Assembly: GCA_017463375.1 (NCBI GenBank) | Contig: JAFTPG010000017.1 | Coordinates: forward strand, 1-51,933 | Direction of reading: 5' to 3' | From: Ruminococcus sp. | GTDB taxonomy: Bacteria > Bacillota > Clostridia > Oscillospirales > Ruminococcaceae | DNA length: 51,933 nucleotides | In this document: piece by piece, positions 17,177 through 26,617 of the stretch | Position numbering within the stretch: position 1 is the stretch's first letter | Layout: the number at the start of each line of letters is the position of its first letter | Notes under the pieces: model-generated | The model's database searches: none | Seen by the model: the letters and a program-made list of their open reading frames with translations, nothing else | What the model was told of the DNA's origin: nothing | Made by a program: the position numbers and the translations under genes

Positions 17177-18661
17177 TTATTCCACGCTCCCGGGAATCTG
17201 CGAAAGCGTTCCCATGAATATCGGAAGGTCTGTTTCTGTGTCAACTATGCAGTAAAGGAACGGTCGGTCGAGAATAACTTCTTTATCAATTACTTTCATG
17301 CATTCCTCTGTCATTCCGACTGCTGTAACAGCTCCTGCCATAGTACCGTATTCGGATAACTCAATAAAGGTCTTATGAAGAACAAAGTCTATATAGAGAT
17401 AGCCGCTCTTTGTCTTTGCCATTCTTGTAAAATCAGCCGATGGTGTAAAAGCACGGGGCATACCCATAGCTTCAAGTGAATCATTCATAGTTGTATTGTA
17501 TTCATACTTGAATTTCGGGATTCCGGAAATGAGACTTGCACCTTTCGGATTAGTAAGAATCTCGTTAAGTGATTCCGGAGTAAGCCCTGCGATGTAGTCA
17601 TCAAGAGAAATACCCTCATTCGGCATAATTGCTGCAAATGCGTATTTTCTGCCCTTGTAATACTTGTAGACTCCCACTGCATTATCGTCCTCAAGATATA
17701 AACAATCATCGGATCCCATCATCTCCGCCTGCTGAACAGTACCGTCATAAGCGGTGAAGTCGCATTCATAAACGTCAGCCTTAGTATACTGCTCCGCCCA
17801 CTCAGCGTCAAAGCCAATAGCATTGATGAGATACATTACAATATCGTCGTCAATCTTATCAATAATCTCAGGAATCATCTCATAGGTTTCCTTGCTCACC
17901 CAATCATTGATATCCGTAACTGTGGTCTCGTCAAACGGAGCCATAAACGCATCTGCATCGTAGTAGCTCTTGTTCGTCTGTAAAAATTCGGGAAGAACAG
18001 TAATGCGGTCGTCATCGTCTCTTATCCATATAGAATTTGCGGTAGAAAGCAGGCTGTTCTGTTCATTATCGTAAGACTTCCGCTGAGTATAGAGATACTC
18101 GTTCAGCCTGTCCATGGACATTCCGCCGAGAACGGATTCCATTTCAGTTTTTGTTTCACCGTCCGCACCGTTTGCAGTCATTGCAAGAGCCTGCATTACA
18201 GAATACGGAGAAATAAGGATATTCGTTCCTGCTTCCTCGCTCTTGACGGTTTCCTGCATGAGCGAGAGATAGAACTTTGTCTGACCGAGAATGAACTCCT
18301 CGTCAGCAGCTGAACCCGTTACACTCTCAGGTATAACGCCTTGGCAGAGATTCACCGTCTGTGACTCAGCCGGCGGATTATTTGCAGGATTCAGAGCCTT
18401 ACGCATAAGACAGAAATCGAAAATATCAACACTGCCGTCCTGAGAGTAGTCCGCATTTCCCCACGCTGTAAGCTCTCCCGCACCGCCGAGCCATCTCTGA
18501 AACATAACAAGGTCAGCGACTGCCAATGCTCCGTCGTTATTCACGTCGCCGATAACGGCTGTTCCCTCTGCCGCTGTGCCGATTGACGGCAGACAGTTCG
18601 CTGTCATTGGTGCAGTCATGCACAGACAAGCTGCGGCTGCAATAAATCTTTTGTAATTCAT
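17177..18661 (-). CDS. Dockerin-containing serpin (cellulosomal serine protease inhibitor)
   Basis: Secreted protein of about 494 aa. Residues 1-30 are a signal peptide and 36-92 a type I-like dockerin with two calcium loops (GDVNNDGALAVADLVMFQRWL and ADYSQDGSVDIFDFCLMRKAL). From about 110 to the end is a serpin fold: SPYSVMQALAMTANGADGETKTEM, NSIWIRDDD, TVTDINDWVSKETYEMIPEIID, a hinge reading EYGTMAGAVTAVGMTEE, and the C-terminal DRPFLYCIVDTETDLPIFMGTLSQI. The hinge keeps the small residues needed for loop insertion, so it may be inhibitory. The dockerin would mount it on the cellulosome and protect it from proteases. GGAGG lies 6 nt before the start. It is divergent from the triple-repeat dockerin gene. 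Confidence 0.93.
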   Translation of the reverse strand: MNYKRFIAAAACLCMTAPMTANCLPSIGTAAEGTAVIGDVNNDGALAVADLVMFQRWLGGAGELTAWGNADYSQDGSVDIFDFCLMRKALNPANNPPAESQTVNLCQGVIPESVTGSAADEEFILGQTKFYLSLMQETVKSEEAGTNILISPYSVMQALAMTANGADGETKTEMESVLGGMSMDRLNEYLYTQRKSYDNEQNSLLSTANSIWIRDDDDRITVLPEFLQTNKSYYDADAFMAPFDETTVTDINDWVSKETYEMIPEIIDKIDDDIVMYLINAIGFDAEWAEQYTKADVYECDFTAYDGTVQQAEMMGSDDCLYLEDDNAVGVYKYYKGRKYAFAAIMPNEGISLDDYIAGLTPESLNEILTNPKGASLISGIPKFKYEYNTTMNDSLEAMGMPRAFTPSADFTRMAKTKSGYLYIDFVLHKTFIELSEYGTMAGAVTAVGMTEECMKVIDKEVILDRPFLYCIVDTETDLPIFMGTLSQIPGSVE

Positions 18662-18847
18662 GTAAATCCTCCTTTGCGTTTTTATTATGAAAATAGTTTT
18701 TGGGCTTTTCATAATGTTTAACGAATTTGAGTGCGGTAATGTGCGAAAAAATATTGTAAACATTTTGTGAACAGCATTTTTCTCCGCACATTCATATCCT
18801 TTATTCCGTTAAAGCTTATAGAAAACTTTTTATAGGAGGGATCAATC

Positions 18848-20743
18848 TTGAAAAAGAAACATTTTGCTGCAATCGCAGCAGCCATCACACTTGCTGTCAC
18901 GTCGTCAGCTACGCTGTACTCTGTCAGTGCGGCTGAACAGGCGAAAATCTCAGGAGACATCAACACCGACGGCGGCTTCAGTATTGCCGACATTGCAATG
19001 GCGCAGAAATATCTCCTCAGAGGTGCGGAAATCAAGGAGGCAGGCTTCCGCAACGCTGATATGAACAGTGACGGAAGCGTAGACGTATTTGATATGTGTC
19101 TCATGAGGTCGCAGATTCAGCAGAGCTGCGCTAAAATCACCCAAACAGTAGGCTATCTTTCGGGGCAGAACGGCTTCTGGAAGAAATCATACGAAAACCC
19201 CGACGCTGTTATTACTTCTGCTGAGGAGCTTGAGCAATATTTCATGCCGAGCTCTGTAATCACCACGGAGGGCGACTGCTATATTATTGAGGTTGCCACA
19301 CAGGAAGAGATCGACAGCCTGCTTGAAATTTACAACGACGAATTTTTCGAAAACAACGTTCTCTGTCTCCGTGCAATAACTCAGCCCAGCGGCGGAATCG
19401 AATACGAAATCGAAAACATTTTCTATGAGGGGAATACTCTTAATATCCAGTATCATGAGGTATATACGTCTGACAGCACGACCGATATTGTAATCGCCCG
19501 TCTCGCTCAGGTGGTTGTTCCGAAAGAGCTGTATATGGCGGATTCCGTTGTGTGGGAGGAGACCGAAGCAGAGTGGCTTTTTGAGCCTGAAATCAGGACG
19601 GATATTACAAATGCGGCAAATTTCCCGGCATGGAGCATTGCAATGTCGGATTCCCCTCCGCAGATAATCACTTCCGCTGAGGAGCTGAATACATGGCTTG
19701 ACGGCAAATTCAAGAGCGCTGTCGAGCGTTCGTTCATCAATACATATACCGATGAATATTTCAACGAAAATGTACTTATCCTCGACCTCTATCCGCAGAG
19801 ATGGCGTGACACATGGAATACGACTGTTTCCGCTGAGCGCACCGGGTACGATACAATAGAGCTTTGCTACGACCGTGAGTTCATCAACGGCTTTGTGGAT
19901 GAGGGTATCATGATAACTCAGGTTTCCGTACCTATAGAGCAGTATTACGGTGACACGGTAATCAGCTCCCGTACATGGGAAGCTCCTGTAGACAATATCT
20001 CCTGCTATGAATTTGACATGGGTCAGTATGAGGAGGCTGTGCAGACTCAGTTTACGCTGTCATACGGCAAGGACGGAGCGTGGATCAACTCCGACGAGGA
20101 GCTCGACGAATACCTGAGCGACTGCTTTACGGCTGAGGGAATCGAACTTCTGAAATACAATTTCTTCAATGAGGATCTGAATGAATACTCGGCTTATGTC
20201 TGGGTTGACAGCGACATTATAGGCTCGTCGCACCACTTTATGTCCGCATACAACGGCGAGGACGGCATTTCAGCAGTATTTAACAACTACCAGCCTCTTA
20301 GCTGTTATGGCGGAGCATTTGTCCATGTTATCTATGCGGACAAGGAGTATTCCGGCGAAATAGTCAGCCTGCGTACTTTTAACTCCAACAGCGACAATCT
20401 CAAATGCGACGGCGAGCTTACAAGATTCTCTCTCGGCGAACCTTTCTGGTACACGCTTCTGGTGAATCAGTACACCTTCGGAGACGAAAGCTCCGCCGAT
20501 ATTTACCTTGCATATCCCGGAGGAGGTCCGTCCGAATTCGGTGACATCGAGCTTATCGGTTCGCTGGAGCTTGAAAAGAACTATTTCCCGTTCAGCGGAG
20601 ATTACATCTCTACCTTTGATGAAAGCGGAAATATCACTTATACCGGCAGCGATTTCAGCATTACTGAAAACGAAAACAGTGTAATTATACAATACAGACC
20701 ATCCGATGGCGCAGAAATGACAGAAACAGAAATAAAATTCTGA
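18848..20743 (+). CDS. Dockerin protein with three repeats of an unknown ~100-aa domain
   Basis: Secreted protein of 631 aa starting at a TTG with GGAGGG 7 nt upstream. Signal peptide at 1-29, then an N-terminal dockerin at about 33-92 (SGDINTDGGFSIADIAMAQKYL and ADMNSDGSVDVFDMCLMRS). Three divergent repeats follow at roughly 119-235, 270-380 and 418-520. Each opens with a (V/I)I(T)S(A/D)EEL motif, then an (N)(D)E(F/Y)F-(N)EN(V)L segment, and closes with a (V)-VP-(K/I)-E-(L/Q)-Y type strand. The C-terminal 110 residues are different and acidic. Spacing and the 'ENNVLCLRAI' strand vaguely recall the PrcB/protease-associated fold, but I do not assign a family. Like the neighbouring serpin it carries the dockerin at the N-terminus. 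Confidence 0.82.
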   Translation: MKKKHFAAIAAAITLAVTSSATLYSVSAAEQAKISGDINTDGGFSIADIAMAQKYLLRGAEIKEAGFRNADMNSDGSVDVFDMCLMRSQIQQSCAKITQTVGYLSGQNGFWKKSYENPDAVITSAEELEQYFMPSSVITTEGDCYIIEVATQEEIDSLLEIYNDEFFENNVLCLRAITQPSGGIEYEIENIFYEGNTLNIQYHEVYTSDSTTDIVIARLAQVVVPKELYMADSVVWEETEAEWLFEPEIRTDITNAANFPAWSIAMSDSPPQIITSAEELNTWLDGKFKSAVERSFINTYTDEYFNENVLILDLYPQRWRDTWNTTVSAERTGYDTIELCYDREFINGFVDEGIMITQVSVPIEQYYGDTVISSRTWEAPVDNISCYEFDMGQYEEAVQTQFTLSYGKDGAWINSDEELDEYLSDCFTAEGIELLKYNFFNEDLNEYSAYVWVDSDIIGSSHHFMSAYNGEDGISAVFNNYQPLSCYGGAFVHVIYADKEYSGEIVSLRTFNSNSDNLKCDGELTRFSLGEPFWYTLLVNQYTFGDESSADIYLAYPGGGPSEFGDIELIGSLELEKNYFPFSGDYISTFDESGNITYTGSDFSITENENSVIIQYRPSDGAEMTETEIKF

Positions 20744-20759
20744 GCAGAAAACAGACAGA

Positions 20760-20802
20760 CCCCGCCGAATAACAGACCTGACTGTCCGGCGGGGCTTTCT
20801 TT
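20760..20802 (+). terminator. Intrinsic terminator after the triple-repeat dockerin gene
   Basis: CCCCGCCG (20760-20767) pairs with CGGCGGGG (20787-20794), with an inner short ACAG/CTGT pairing, followed by CTTTCTTTATT. It lies between two converging genes and may also help end GH9 transcription. Confidence 0.82.
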
Positions 20803-20803
20803 A

Positions 20804-23140
20804 TTATTTAAGAAGCAGATTTCTCATAAAGCATAGGTCAAATACATCAATAACATTATCTCCGTACAAATCCCCTGCCCTCCAGTCCGTCAGGCTTCCG
20901 GAATTCAGGAGCCACTTCTGCATCATGACAACATCAGCTATGGTAAAAGTACCATCCGCATTCACATCGCCCTTTACTGCTTCTGCGGCTTCATCCTCCG
21001 TCATGGAAAGCAGATAAATAAGCGGCGAGTTCCAGTAGATAGTGATCTCGTTTGTGGAGTAGCTTCCCGAATCATCAATATAGCACTTGGCAGCAGGCGT
21101 ATCGGAAAGATATTTCTCCGCAGCCGGGTCGGCAAGGTCAGAATTCACTCCGCCTACCAGCATTCCCTTCATTGCCTGTCCCTTTGCAAGAGAAGGTCTG
21201 TGATGAGGATTCTGCGGAGAAACGGTACCATATCCGGTCACATAGCACATACCGTTCGGATTTCTTCCAAGCAGATAGTGAAGCTGCTTCCCGGCAGCGG
21301 ACATATAGGCTTCATCGCCGGTCAGCTCATAAGCAAGTGCAAGAACGATTCCGGCGTTGGCAATCGTCATATTGCTGCCCCAGGTATAGGACGCAATTGC
21401 CGTTTCGTAGCCTGTTCCAGATATGTTCTTCGTATACTCATTTACCCAGTTGAATACCATTTCCTTTGCTTCTGCGTATTCATCTGACTCTGTATCAATC
21501 TCTTCCATGGTTAGCAGAGCAATATTTCCATAGTGTCCGACCATGTGCCATTCAAGACCGTCCTTGTAATAAGTGCCGGTAATAGAGTCGATCGCATCCA
21601 GATAAGCGGTATCTCCTGTTGCACGGTACATCTGACAGGCAGCCCAGTAGCGTTCGTCGCCGTCACGGGAATCGGAATATCCGACATTTGCAAGATCCTC
21701 CGGAGCCTCAAAAATCATTTCAGGGTTATCCATAAGGAAGCTCCATGCGTTTTCAGCCGCCGCAAAGCAGGTCTCAGCAAATTCAGCGTCAATGTCATAA
21801 TAGTACTCGTACGCCATTGCCATAACTGCACAGAAATCAGCTGTCGCAGCAGTGGAAACAGGCGCAAGGAAAAGCTCTGCTGTTTCCTTTTCCGGCATTA
21901 TAGTTCCGGGATTGTTCTCGCTGTTCACCTGATGATACACGCCGCCGGATTCCGCCTGCATTTTGAGCATCCATTCTATTTCATAACGAGCCTCGTCTAG
22001 AATATCGGGAATACCGTTTCCGCTCTCAGGAATGCCAATGCTGTCGCTGTGGATTGAGGGATTGGCGTCATAGGCAAGAAGCAGATCCGCAGCAGCCTTT
22101 GCTCCGGGAACGACGTAACGTCCGTAATCGCCGGCATCATGCCAACCGCCGGAAACGTCAGCCTGTTCATCGGTTCCGTAAACAGCAGCAGCTGAAGTAT
22201 GGCAGGCTGAATGTGAAAAGACCTCATCCTGTACCTCGCAGCCGCAGCGCTGGAGATAGAGCATCCTTACTGTATCCTCAAGCAGAGCGTCATATACATT
22301 ATCGGCGATCTCGAACGTATATGAAGCGTCAAGGTCTCCGCAGGTAATATAGTAGCTTCCCGGCTCAGTTACTTCGGAGAAATCACCGTACCAGTTTACT
22401 TCCTCCGCCGAAGTATTCTCCCTTTCGCCGTAAAGGCTTCCCGTATAAACAGTTTCCTCCGTTTCGGCATTGATGACAGAGAATTCGGTTTCAGTGGTGA
22501 TATCACGGAATACAGCAATTTTTGAAGCGTCCGTCTTGTAGCCCAGCTGATTGATAGTGACAGGCGGCTCATAGGGATCGTAGGTTTCCGCCTGACTTTC
22601 ATCGACCTCTTCGAGAATGACGTTATCAATATAAATAGTGTGCTCAGGAAGCACCTCGCTGTGGTTGCCGCAGTTAAATACAAGCTTTGCCGCAGCAGTA
22701 TCCTTCTCCATAGCGAAAACAAGACTTATTGACTGTGTTTCGGAAGTGAGATTCAGCCCCTGAGCAGCATAAGCCTGATAGCTGCCGCCGTCCTGCTGAA
22801 CGATCGCATCAATGTAGCGCTCCGCAGTGGAGGAAATATCAAAGCTCAGCCGATAATAGCTGCCCTGATTCAGAGTTATTGAATTGCTTGACAGCTGTAC
22901 AGCATAGTTTACCGTTCCGAGAGCAGAAACCGACAAGGCAAGCTTGCCGTCCACAGCAGAAATTGAGGCAGAAGCGCCGCTTCTGTTATAGAGTCCCCAG
23001 CCGTCAGTGCTGCTGTCGAAAGTCGAATTGTCAATGAGATTCAGCGTCCCGGCATTAACAGCCGTATAGCCGATAGTACTTGTCAGCATTGCCGCCGAAC
23101 ACAGAACAGCTGCACATTTTTTCATAAAGTTAAATTTCAT
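20804..23140 (-). CDS. Cellulosomal GH9 endoglucanase (CBM4-like, Ig-like, GH9, dockerin)
   Basis: Secreted beta-glucanase of 778 aa. Signal peptide 1-30; a CBM4-like jelly-roll at about 32-180 (NLIDNSTFDSSTDGW opening); an N-terminal Ig-like module at 190-280 (PPVTINQLGYKTDASKIAVF); the GH9 (alpha/alpha)6 barrel at about 285-712; and a C-terminal dockerin at 723-778. Catalytic features are intact: GGWHDAGDYGRY with the base Asp pair (about 335 and 338), NPHHRPS near 645-650, and the general acid Glu in YSTNEITIYWNSPLIYLL (about 698). It should cut cellulose or mixed-linkage glucan on a scaffoldin. AGGAGGG lies 7 nt before the ATG. Confidence 0.96.
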   Translation of the reverse strand: MKFNFMKKCAAVLCSAAMLTSTIGYTAVNAGTLNLIDNSTFDSSTDGWGLYNRSGASASISAVDGKLALSVSALGTVNYAVQLSSNSITLNQGSYYRLSFDISSTAERYIDAIVQQDGGSYQAYAAQGLNLTSETQSISLVFAMEKDTAAAKLVFNCGNHSEVLPEHTIYIDNVILEEVDESQAETYDPYEPPVTINQLGYKTDASKIAVFRDITTETEFSVINAETEETVYTGSLYGERENTSAEEVNWYGDFSEVTEPGSYYITCGDLDASYTFEIADNVYDALLEDTVRMLYLQRCGCEVQDEVFSHSACHTSAAAVYGTDEQADVSGGWHDAGDYGRYVVPGAKAAADLLLAYDANPSIHSDSIGIPESGNGIPDILDEARYEIEWMLKMQAESGGVYHQVNSENNPGTIMPEKETAELFLAPVSTAATADFCAVMAMAYEYYYDIDAEFAETCFAAAENAWSFLMDNPEMIFEAPEDLANVGYSDSRDGDERYWAACQMYRATGDTAYLDAIDSITGTYYKDGLEWHMVGHYGNIALLTMEEIDTESDEYAEAKEMVFNWVNEYTKNISGTGYETAIASYTWGSNMTIANAGIVLALAYELTGDEAYMSAAGKQLHYLLGRNPNGMCYVTGYGTVSPQNPHHRPSLAKGQAMKGMLVGGVNSDLADPAAEKYLSDTPAAKCYIDDSGSYSTNEITIYWNSPLIYLLSMTEDEAAEAVKGDVNADGTFTIADVVMMQKWLLNSGSLTDWRAGDLYGDNVIDVFDLCFMRNLLLK

Positions 23141-23211
23141 TGATAGCCCTCCTGTTTGAGTAACTGTATAAAGGTATCCGGATATTTTGTGTTGTGATAT
23201 TACACAATCAT

Positions 23212-23240
23212 ATTATACATTAAAACGATTTTTCTGTCAA
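23212..23240 (-). promoter_or_regulatory. SigA promoter of the GH9 gene
   Basis: Perfect TTGACA and TATAAT with a 17-nt spacer on the minus strand, about 70 nt upstream of the start codon. Confidence 0.9.
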
Positions 23241-23280
23241 TACAGTATATTCACATGAATCTGTAGATGAACGGAAGCAT

Positions 23281-23328
23281 ACAAAAGAAAACCGCAGAAA
23301 GTGCCGGATTTACGTCACCTTCTGCGGT
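23281..23328 (-). terminator. Intrinsic terminator after the pectate lyase gene
   Basis: ACCGCAGAAAGTG (23291-23303) pairs with CACCTTCTGCGGT (23316-23328), one mismatch, followed on the minus strand by TTTTCTTTTG. It separates the pectate lyase gene from the GH9 promoter. Confidence 0.82.
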
Positions 23329-23389
23329 AATATCATGCTATATTATAAGAAACTCTGCACAGGTAAGCCATAAGAACTTATGAATCAAT

Positions 23390-26290
23390 TCATACGGCAT
23401 TTTCCGTAAGCAATTTCCTTATCAGGCACAGATCGAATATATCGAGCTTGCCGTCCGGATAAAGATCAGCTGCCTGCCAATTGGCAAGAGTTGTATCAGG
23501 TACAGCCAGGAGCCATCTCTGTATCAATACCACATCTGCAACATTGAAGTTTCCGTCGTCATTGACGTCGCCCTCTTTCTGTACTGCCGGAGGTACTGTT
23601 GTAGTGACAGTAGTCGTTGTTGTGGCAGTCGTGGTTGTAGTAGTCGTGGTAGTTGTGGTAGTAGTGGTCGTGGTAGTTGTCGTCGTAGTGGTGGTTGTAG
23701 TCGTAGTAGTCTCTGTTACAACATTCCAGCGCTGACAATCATTATTTGTAGGCTCCCACTGCTGGACATTTGCGCCTGCTTCTGTAGATGCATATCCAAC
23801 CTCAACGAGGCAAGCGTCCTTTGACGCATGGGTAATGATACTGTAAGAGCCGTCGAGGTTCTTGCTGAAGCGGAAGAGCTGAGAGCTGTCCTTGCTGGAA
23901 TATGCAACAATATCAATATTTGAGCCGTTTTCGCTGCCCTCAGCCTTGAGAGCGTAGCCGTTATCCTGATATGAACGGATCCAGTAGTAATTTCCTGAGC
24001 CGAAGGACTTGAGAATCCACTTCTGACAGTCAGCACCGTTAAGTCCCCACTGCTGAACATTGGAGTTATCAGCCATTGTACCGTTTACGACCTCCATCAT
24101 AAGACCGGAGTTTACGTTCTCGAAGGAGTATACATAGCTTACATCCATAGCGCAGCCGGGATCGGTAACAGGCTCGAGGATCCAGTCCTGACAGGCTGCT
24201 CCGTTGATAGTATACTGCTGAACATTTGCGCCCGAAGCAGTTGAAGCGTCAGCTACCTCGACAGCGGAAGCCTCACCTGTAATTCTGGTGCGGATCTTAT
24301 AGCTTCCGTCGCTGTTCGCAGTGAACATAAACTGCTGATTTGTTCCGCCGTTGTACTGATAAATGTCGATATTAGTACCGTCGGCAGTCTTTTTGCCTGC
24401 GACATCAAGTACAAAAGTACCTCCGTCGCCGAGTGCAGAGACGATGTAGTAGTATCCGTCGCCTGCGCTGCAAAGCTTCCAGATCTCATGAACAGCCTGA
24501 TTGTTATCGCCCCACTGCTGAACGTTTGCGCCGTTTGAAGCCGACGCGCCTGCTACCTGCATATACTGACCGGAATTAACGTTCTTGATACGGTAAGCCG
24601 AACCCTCGGTAAACGAAGCCGCTGTATATACGTCAGCGTCAGGAGTCTCGGTATAGCCTGCGCTGGGAACGCCGCTGCCTGCATAACGCAGATACATCCA
24701 GCTGTTCTTTGAGGACTGACGTCCGCTGTAATTTGAGCAGTAGGTTTTAGCATTGTCAGCAGTAAGCGAAGTATATGTGTAGTTGGTATTCGGTCTCCAT
24801 GAACTTGCTGTCGAATAGCTGGGATTGCTGGATGTTCCCTGTCCCTGTACTGTTCGGTTGCAGTTAGAGAACTTTGAACCTGACTCAGCATAAGCGCCGG
24901 CGTAAGTAATCGAGTTCCAGTCGCAGATTACGTTTCCGCCGTTTTCATAGTAACAGTTTTCAGCGTAAATATCACAGCCGCTGTGAACTGTGTAAGCCAT
25001 GCTGAAGGTATTTACATAGTTATTGAGAGAGTGGAAATAACCCCAGCGCATAAGTCCGGGTCCTCGTGTTTCTGTCTGATAGAACTTGTTGCTGATGATT
25101 GACATGCGGGGGAAGCCATCGTAGTTGTTTTTGGTAGTTTCGTTGTCATTAGGATATCCCAGGATCAGACCGTACTTATGTGCACCGAATGAGCAGTCTG
25201 AAACAGTGCAGTAATCTGCGTCATAGCAGCAGGCAAGGAACTTATCCTCATCCACCTGTCCTGTCTGCGGAGCATAGCCATAGTTGTCATGACCTGTGAA
25301 AGTAACATGGTCTACCCAGATATTCTGACCTGAGCCGAAGTAGCACACGATCGAGTCGTTGTTATTGGATTCAGCGTCGTGCTGCATATCGAAGTTCTTG
25401 ATAATGATATTGTCGCCGGTACCCTTGCTTGACGAGGTACAGAACTGCACGTTGAAGAGCGTATTTGCAGAATAGCTGCCAATGATAGTCTTATTGCTGC
25501 GGACATAGATTCTGCCTGCTGTACACATATAACGAGTGCCGTTCATATTCAGCTCAGTTACGCTGATGTTCTTGTTGACAATGATAGTATACGGAGTATC
25601 TGACTCAGCATATTTTTTCAGTTCATCAAAGGTAGAAACCTCGACACCCTCTCCGAACAGACCTCCGATATCGGCAGCCTTGATACTGCCGGTATTGTCG
25701 TTCTTACAGTAGCCTGCAAAGCCCTGGAGTCCGTCGGCATTGAGCAGCCAGAGCTGATTGTCCGCACCGGTATAGCTTGCAAGCGTCATACCTGAGCTTC
25801 CCTGCGTGAGAGCAAGCGAGGTATCGGAATAGTTTACGATTTTGTAATGCAGATTATTTCCGAGTCTGTCAGTCGAGACCGGAATAACATACCAATGCTG
25901 TGACTGAGCCGATTCGCTGCCGTACATGATAACGCTTGCTCCGGCTGAAACATTATAGTTCTGCGGAGTCAGAAGACGTCCGGACTCAGCGTTTGTGAGC
26001 TTGAAATAAGTACCCTTTGAGTCAGAGCCTACACGGTCGAATCTCCACGAAGGCGACAGGTCGTTTCCAAGAGTCTGAACAGTAACGGCAGAGCCGTCAA
26101 CAGTACCGTTCTCGGTCAGAACCTTTGAGTTGTCCTTTGTTGCGATGTTCATGAGCTGCACCGGATAATCAACTGATGCAGCCGAAGCAGAGAGTGACAT
26201 ACCGCTGTAGCCGAAGAGAGGGAGCAGCCATGCGGTAAGCAGGGTGAGCGACAGAATTACTGCCTGCCGCATGCGTGTGAATTTTTTCAT
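23390..26290 (-). CDS. Cellulosomal PL1 pectate lyase with three ricin-type (CBM13) modules and dockerin
   Basis: Secreted protein of 966 aa. After a signal peptide (1-38) comes a ricin-like beta-trefoil (about 40-185), a PL1 beta-helix (about 195-500), two more ricin-like modules (about 555-705 and 715-865), a Thr-run linker, and a dockerin (about 908-966). PL1 hallmarks are NIWVDHVTF, VDEDKFLACCYDADYCTVSDCSF and RGPGLMRWGYFHSLNNYV with the catalytic Arg. The trefoils carry repeated QxW-type units such as GANVQQWGDNN and NGAACQDWIL. It should cleave pectin or polygalacturonate while the trefoils bind sugars. AAGGAGG precedes the ATG and a promoter lies at 26348-26376. Confidence 0.94.
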   Translation of the reverse strand: MKKFTRMRQAVILSLTLLTAWLLPLFGYSGMSLSASAASVDYPVQLMNIATKDNSKVLTENGTVDGSAVTVQTLGNDLSPSWRFDRVGSDSKGTYFKLTNAESGRLLTPQNYNVSAGASVIMYGSESAQSQHWYVIPVSTDRLGNNLHYKIVNYSDTSLALTQGSSGMTLASYTGADNQLWLLNADGLQGFAGYCKNDNTGSIKAADIGGLFGEGVEVSTFDELKKYAESDTPYTIIVNKNISVTELNMNGTRYMCTAGRIYVRSNKTIIGSYSANTLFNVQFCTSSSKGTGDNIIIKNFDMQHDAESNNNDSIVCYFGSGQNIWVDHVTFTGHDNYGYAPQTGQVDEDKFLACCYDADYCTVSDCSFGAHKYGLILGYPNDNETTKNNYDGFPRMSIISNKFYQTETRGPGLMRWGYFHSLNNYVNTFSMAYTVHSGCDIYAENCYYENGGNVICDWNSITYAGAYAESGSKFSNCNRTVQGQGTSSNPSYSTASSWRPNTNYTYTSLTADNAKTYCSNYSGRQSSKNSWMYLRYAGSGVPSAGYTETPDADVYTAASFTEGSAYRIKNVNSGQYMQVAGASASNGANVQQWGDNNQAVHEIWKLCSAGDGYYYIVSALGDGGTFVLDVAGKKTADGTNIDIYQYNGGTNQQFMFTANSDGSYKIRTRITGEASAVEVADASTASGANVQQYTINGAACQDWILEPVTDPGCAMDVSYVYSFENVNSGLMMEVVNGTMADNSNVQQWGLNGADCQKWILKSFGSGNYYWIRSYQDNGYALKAEGSENGSNIDIVAYSSKDSSQLFRFSKNLDGSYSIITHASKDACLVEVGYASTEAGANVQQWEPTNNDCQRWNVVTETTTTTTTTTTTTTTTTTTTTTTTTTTTTATTTTTVTTTVPPAVQKEGDVNDDGNFNVADVVLIQRWLLAVPDTTLANWQAADLYPDGKLDIFDLCLIRKLLTENAV
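23594..23716 (-). repeat. Poly-threonine coding tract (ACN trinucleotide repeat)
   Basis: A run of roughly 40 codons that are almost all Thr (mixed ACT/ACG/ACA/ACC, with a few Ala and Val at one end) links the last ricin module to the dockerin. Codon mixing keeps it from being a pure microsatellite, but the low complexity makes length variation likely. The opposite strand is open as poly-Val, an artefact of the repeat. Confidence 0.9.
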
Positions 26291-26347
26291 TCTAATTTAC
26301 CTCCTTAAAAATGTGAACCAGCTATTTTGCCAAAATATCTCAATAAA

Positions 26348-26376
26348 ATTATACCATAAACTGTATAAGGAAACAA
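26348..26376 (-). promoter_or_regulatory. Promoter of the pectate lyase gene
   Basis: TTGTTT, 17-nt spacer, TATAAT on the minus strand, about 60 nt upstream of the start codon. Confidence 0.75.
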
Positions 26377-26520
26377 TGTCGAATCTTACTCAGAATATTG
26401 CACAAACTATCTTTATCAACAATCCTTTGCGGCATATTCTCAGAGCTTTCCCAGGCTGTCCGGCATATCAGTTCAGCGTCAATGCAATATTAAGGAGGTT
26501 CATGCCTGTTGAAATTTTCA

Positions 26521-26579
26521 AAAAAAAGCTCCTATCGTTATCGGTGAAATAATCACTGTCTGACGATAGGAGCTTTTTT
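26521..26579 (-). terminator. Intrinsic terminator at the end of the sulfate/homocysteine operon
   Basis: GCTCCTATCGT pairs with ACGATAGGAGC, with a loop of about 24 nt, followed on the minus strand by TTTTTTT. It lies about 40 nt after the Rrf2 stop codon. Its stem shares CTCCTATCGTTA with the terminator of the chelatase gene at 40805-40855. Confidence 0.87.
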
Positions 26580-26617
26580 ATATCTGGAGGAATTTGAATG
26601 TATTGCGAATTCTGTCA

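Larger units (their letters stand above)
26291..26617. other. Intergenic region between the pectate lyase and the Rrf2 gene
   Basis: This 327-base gap holds the pectate lyase ribosome site and promoter at its left end and the terminator of the sulfur operon at its right end (26521-26579). I see no further gene or RNA in the middle. A stray AAGGAGG near 26490 is followed by an ATG frame of only a dozen codons that runs into the terminator. Confidence 0.6.

Noticed and set aside
23481-23735. Open frame on the plus strand encoding a long poly-valine stretch
   Set aside because: It is the antisense reading of the Thr linker of the pectate lyase; no ribosome site and no plausible protein.
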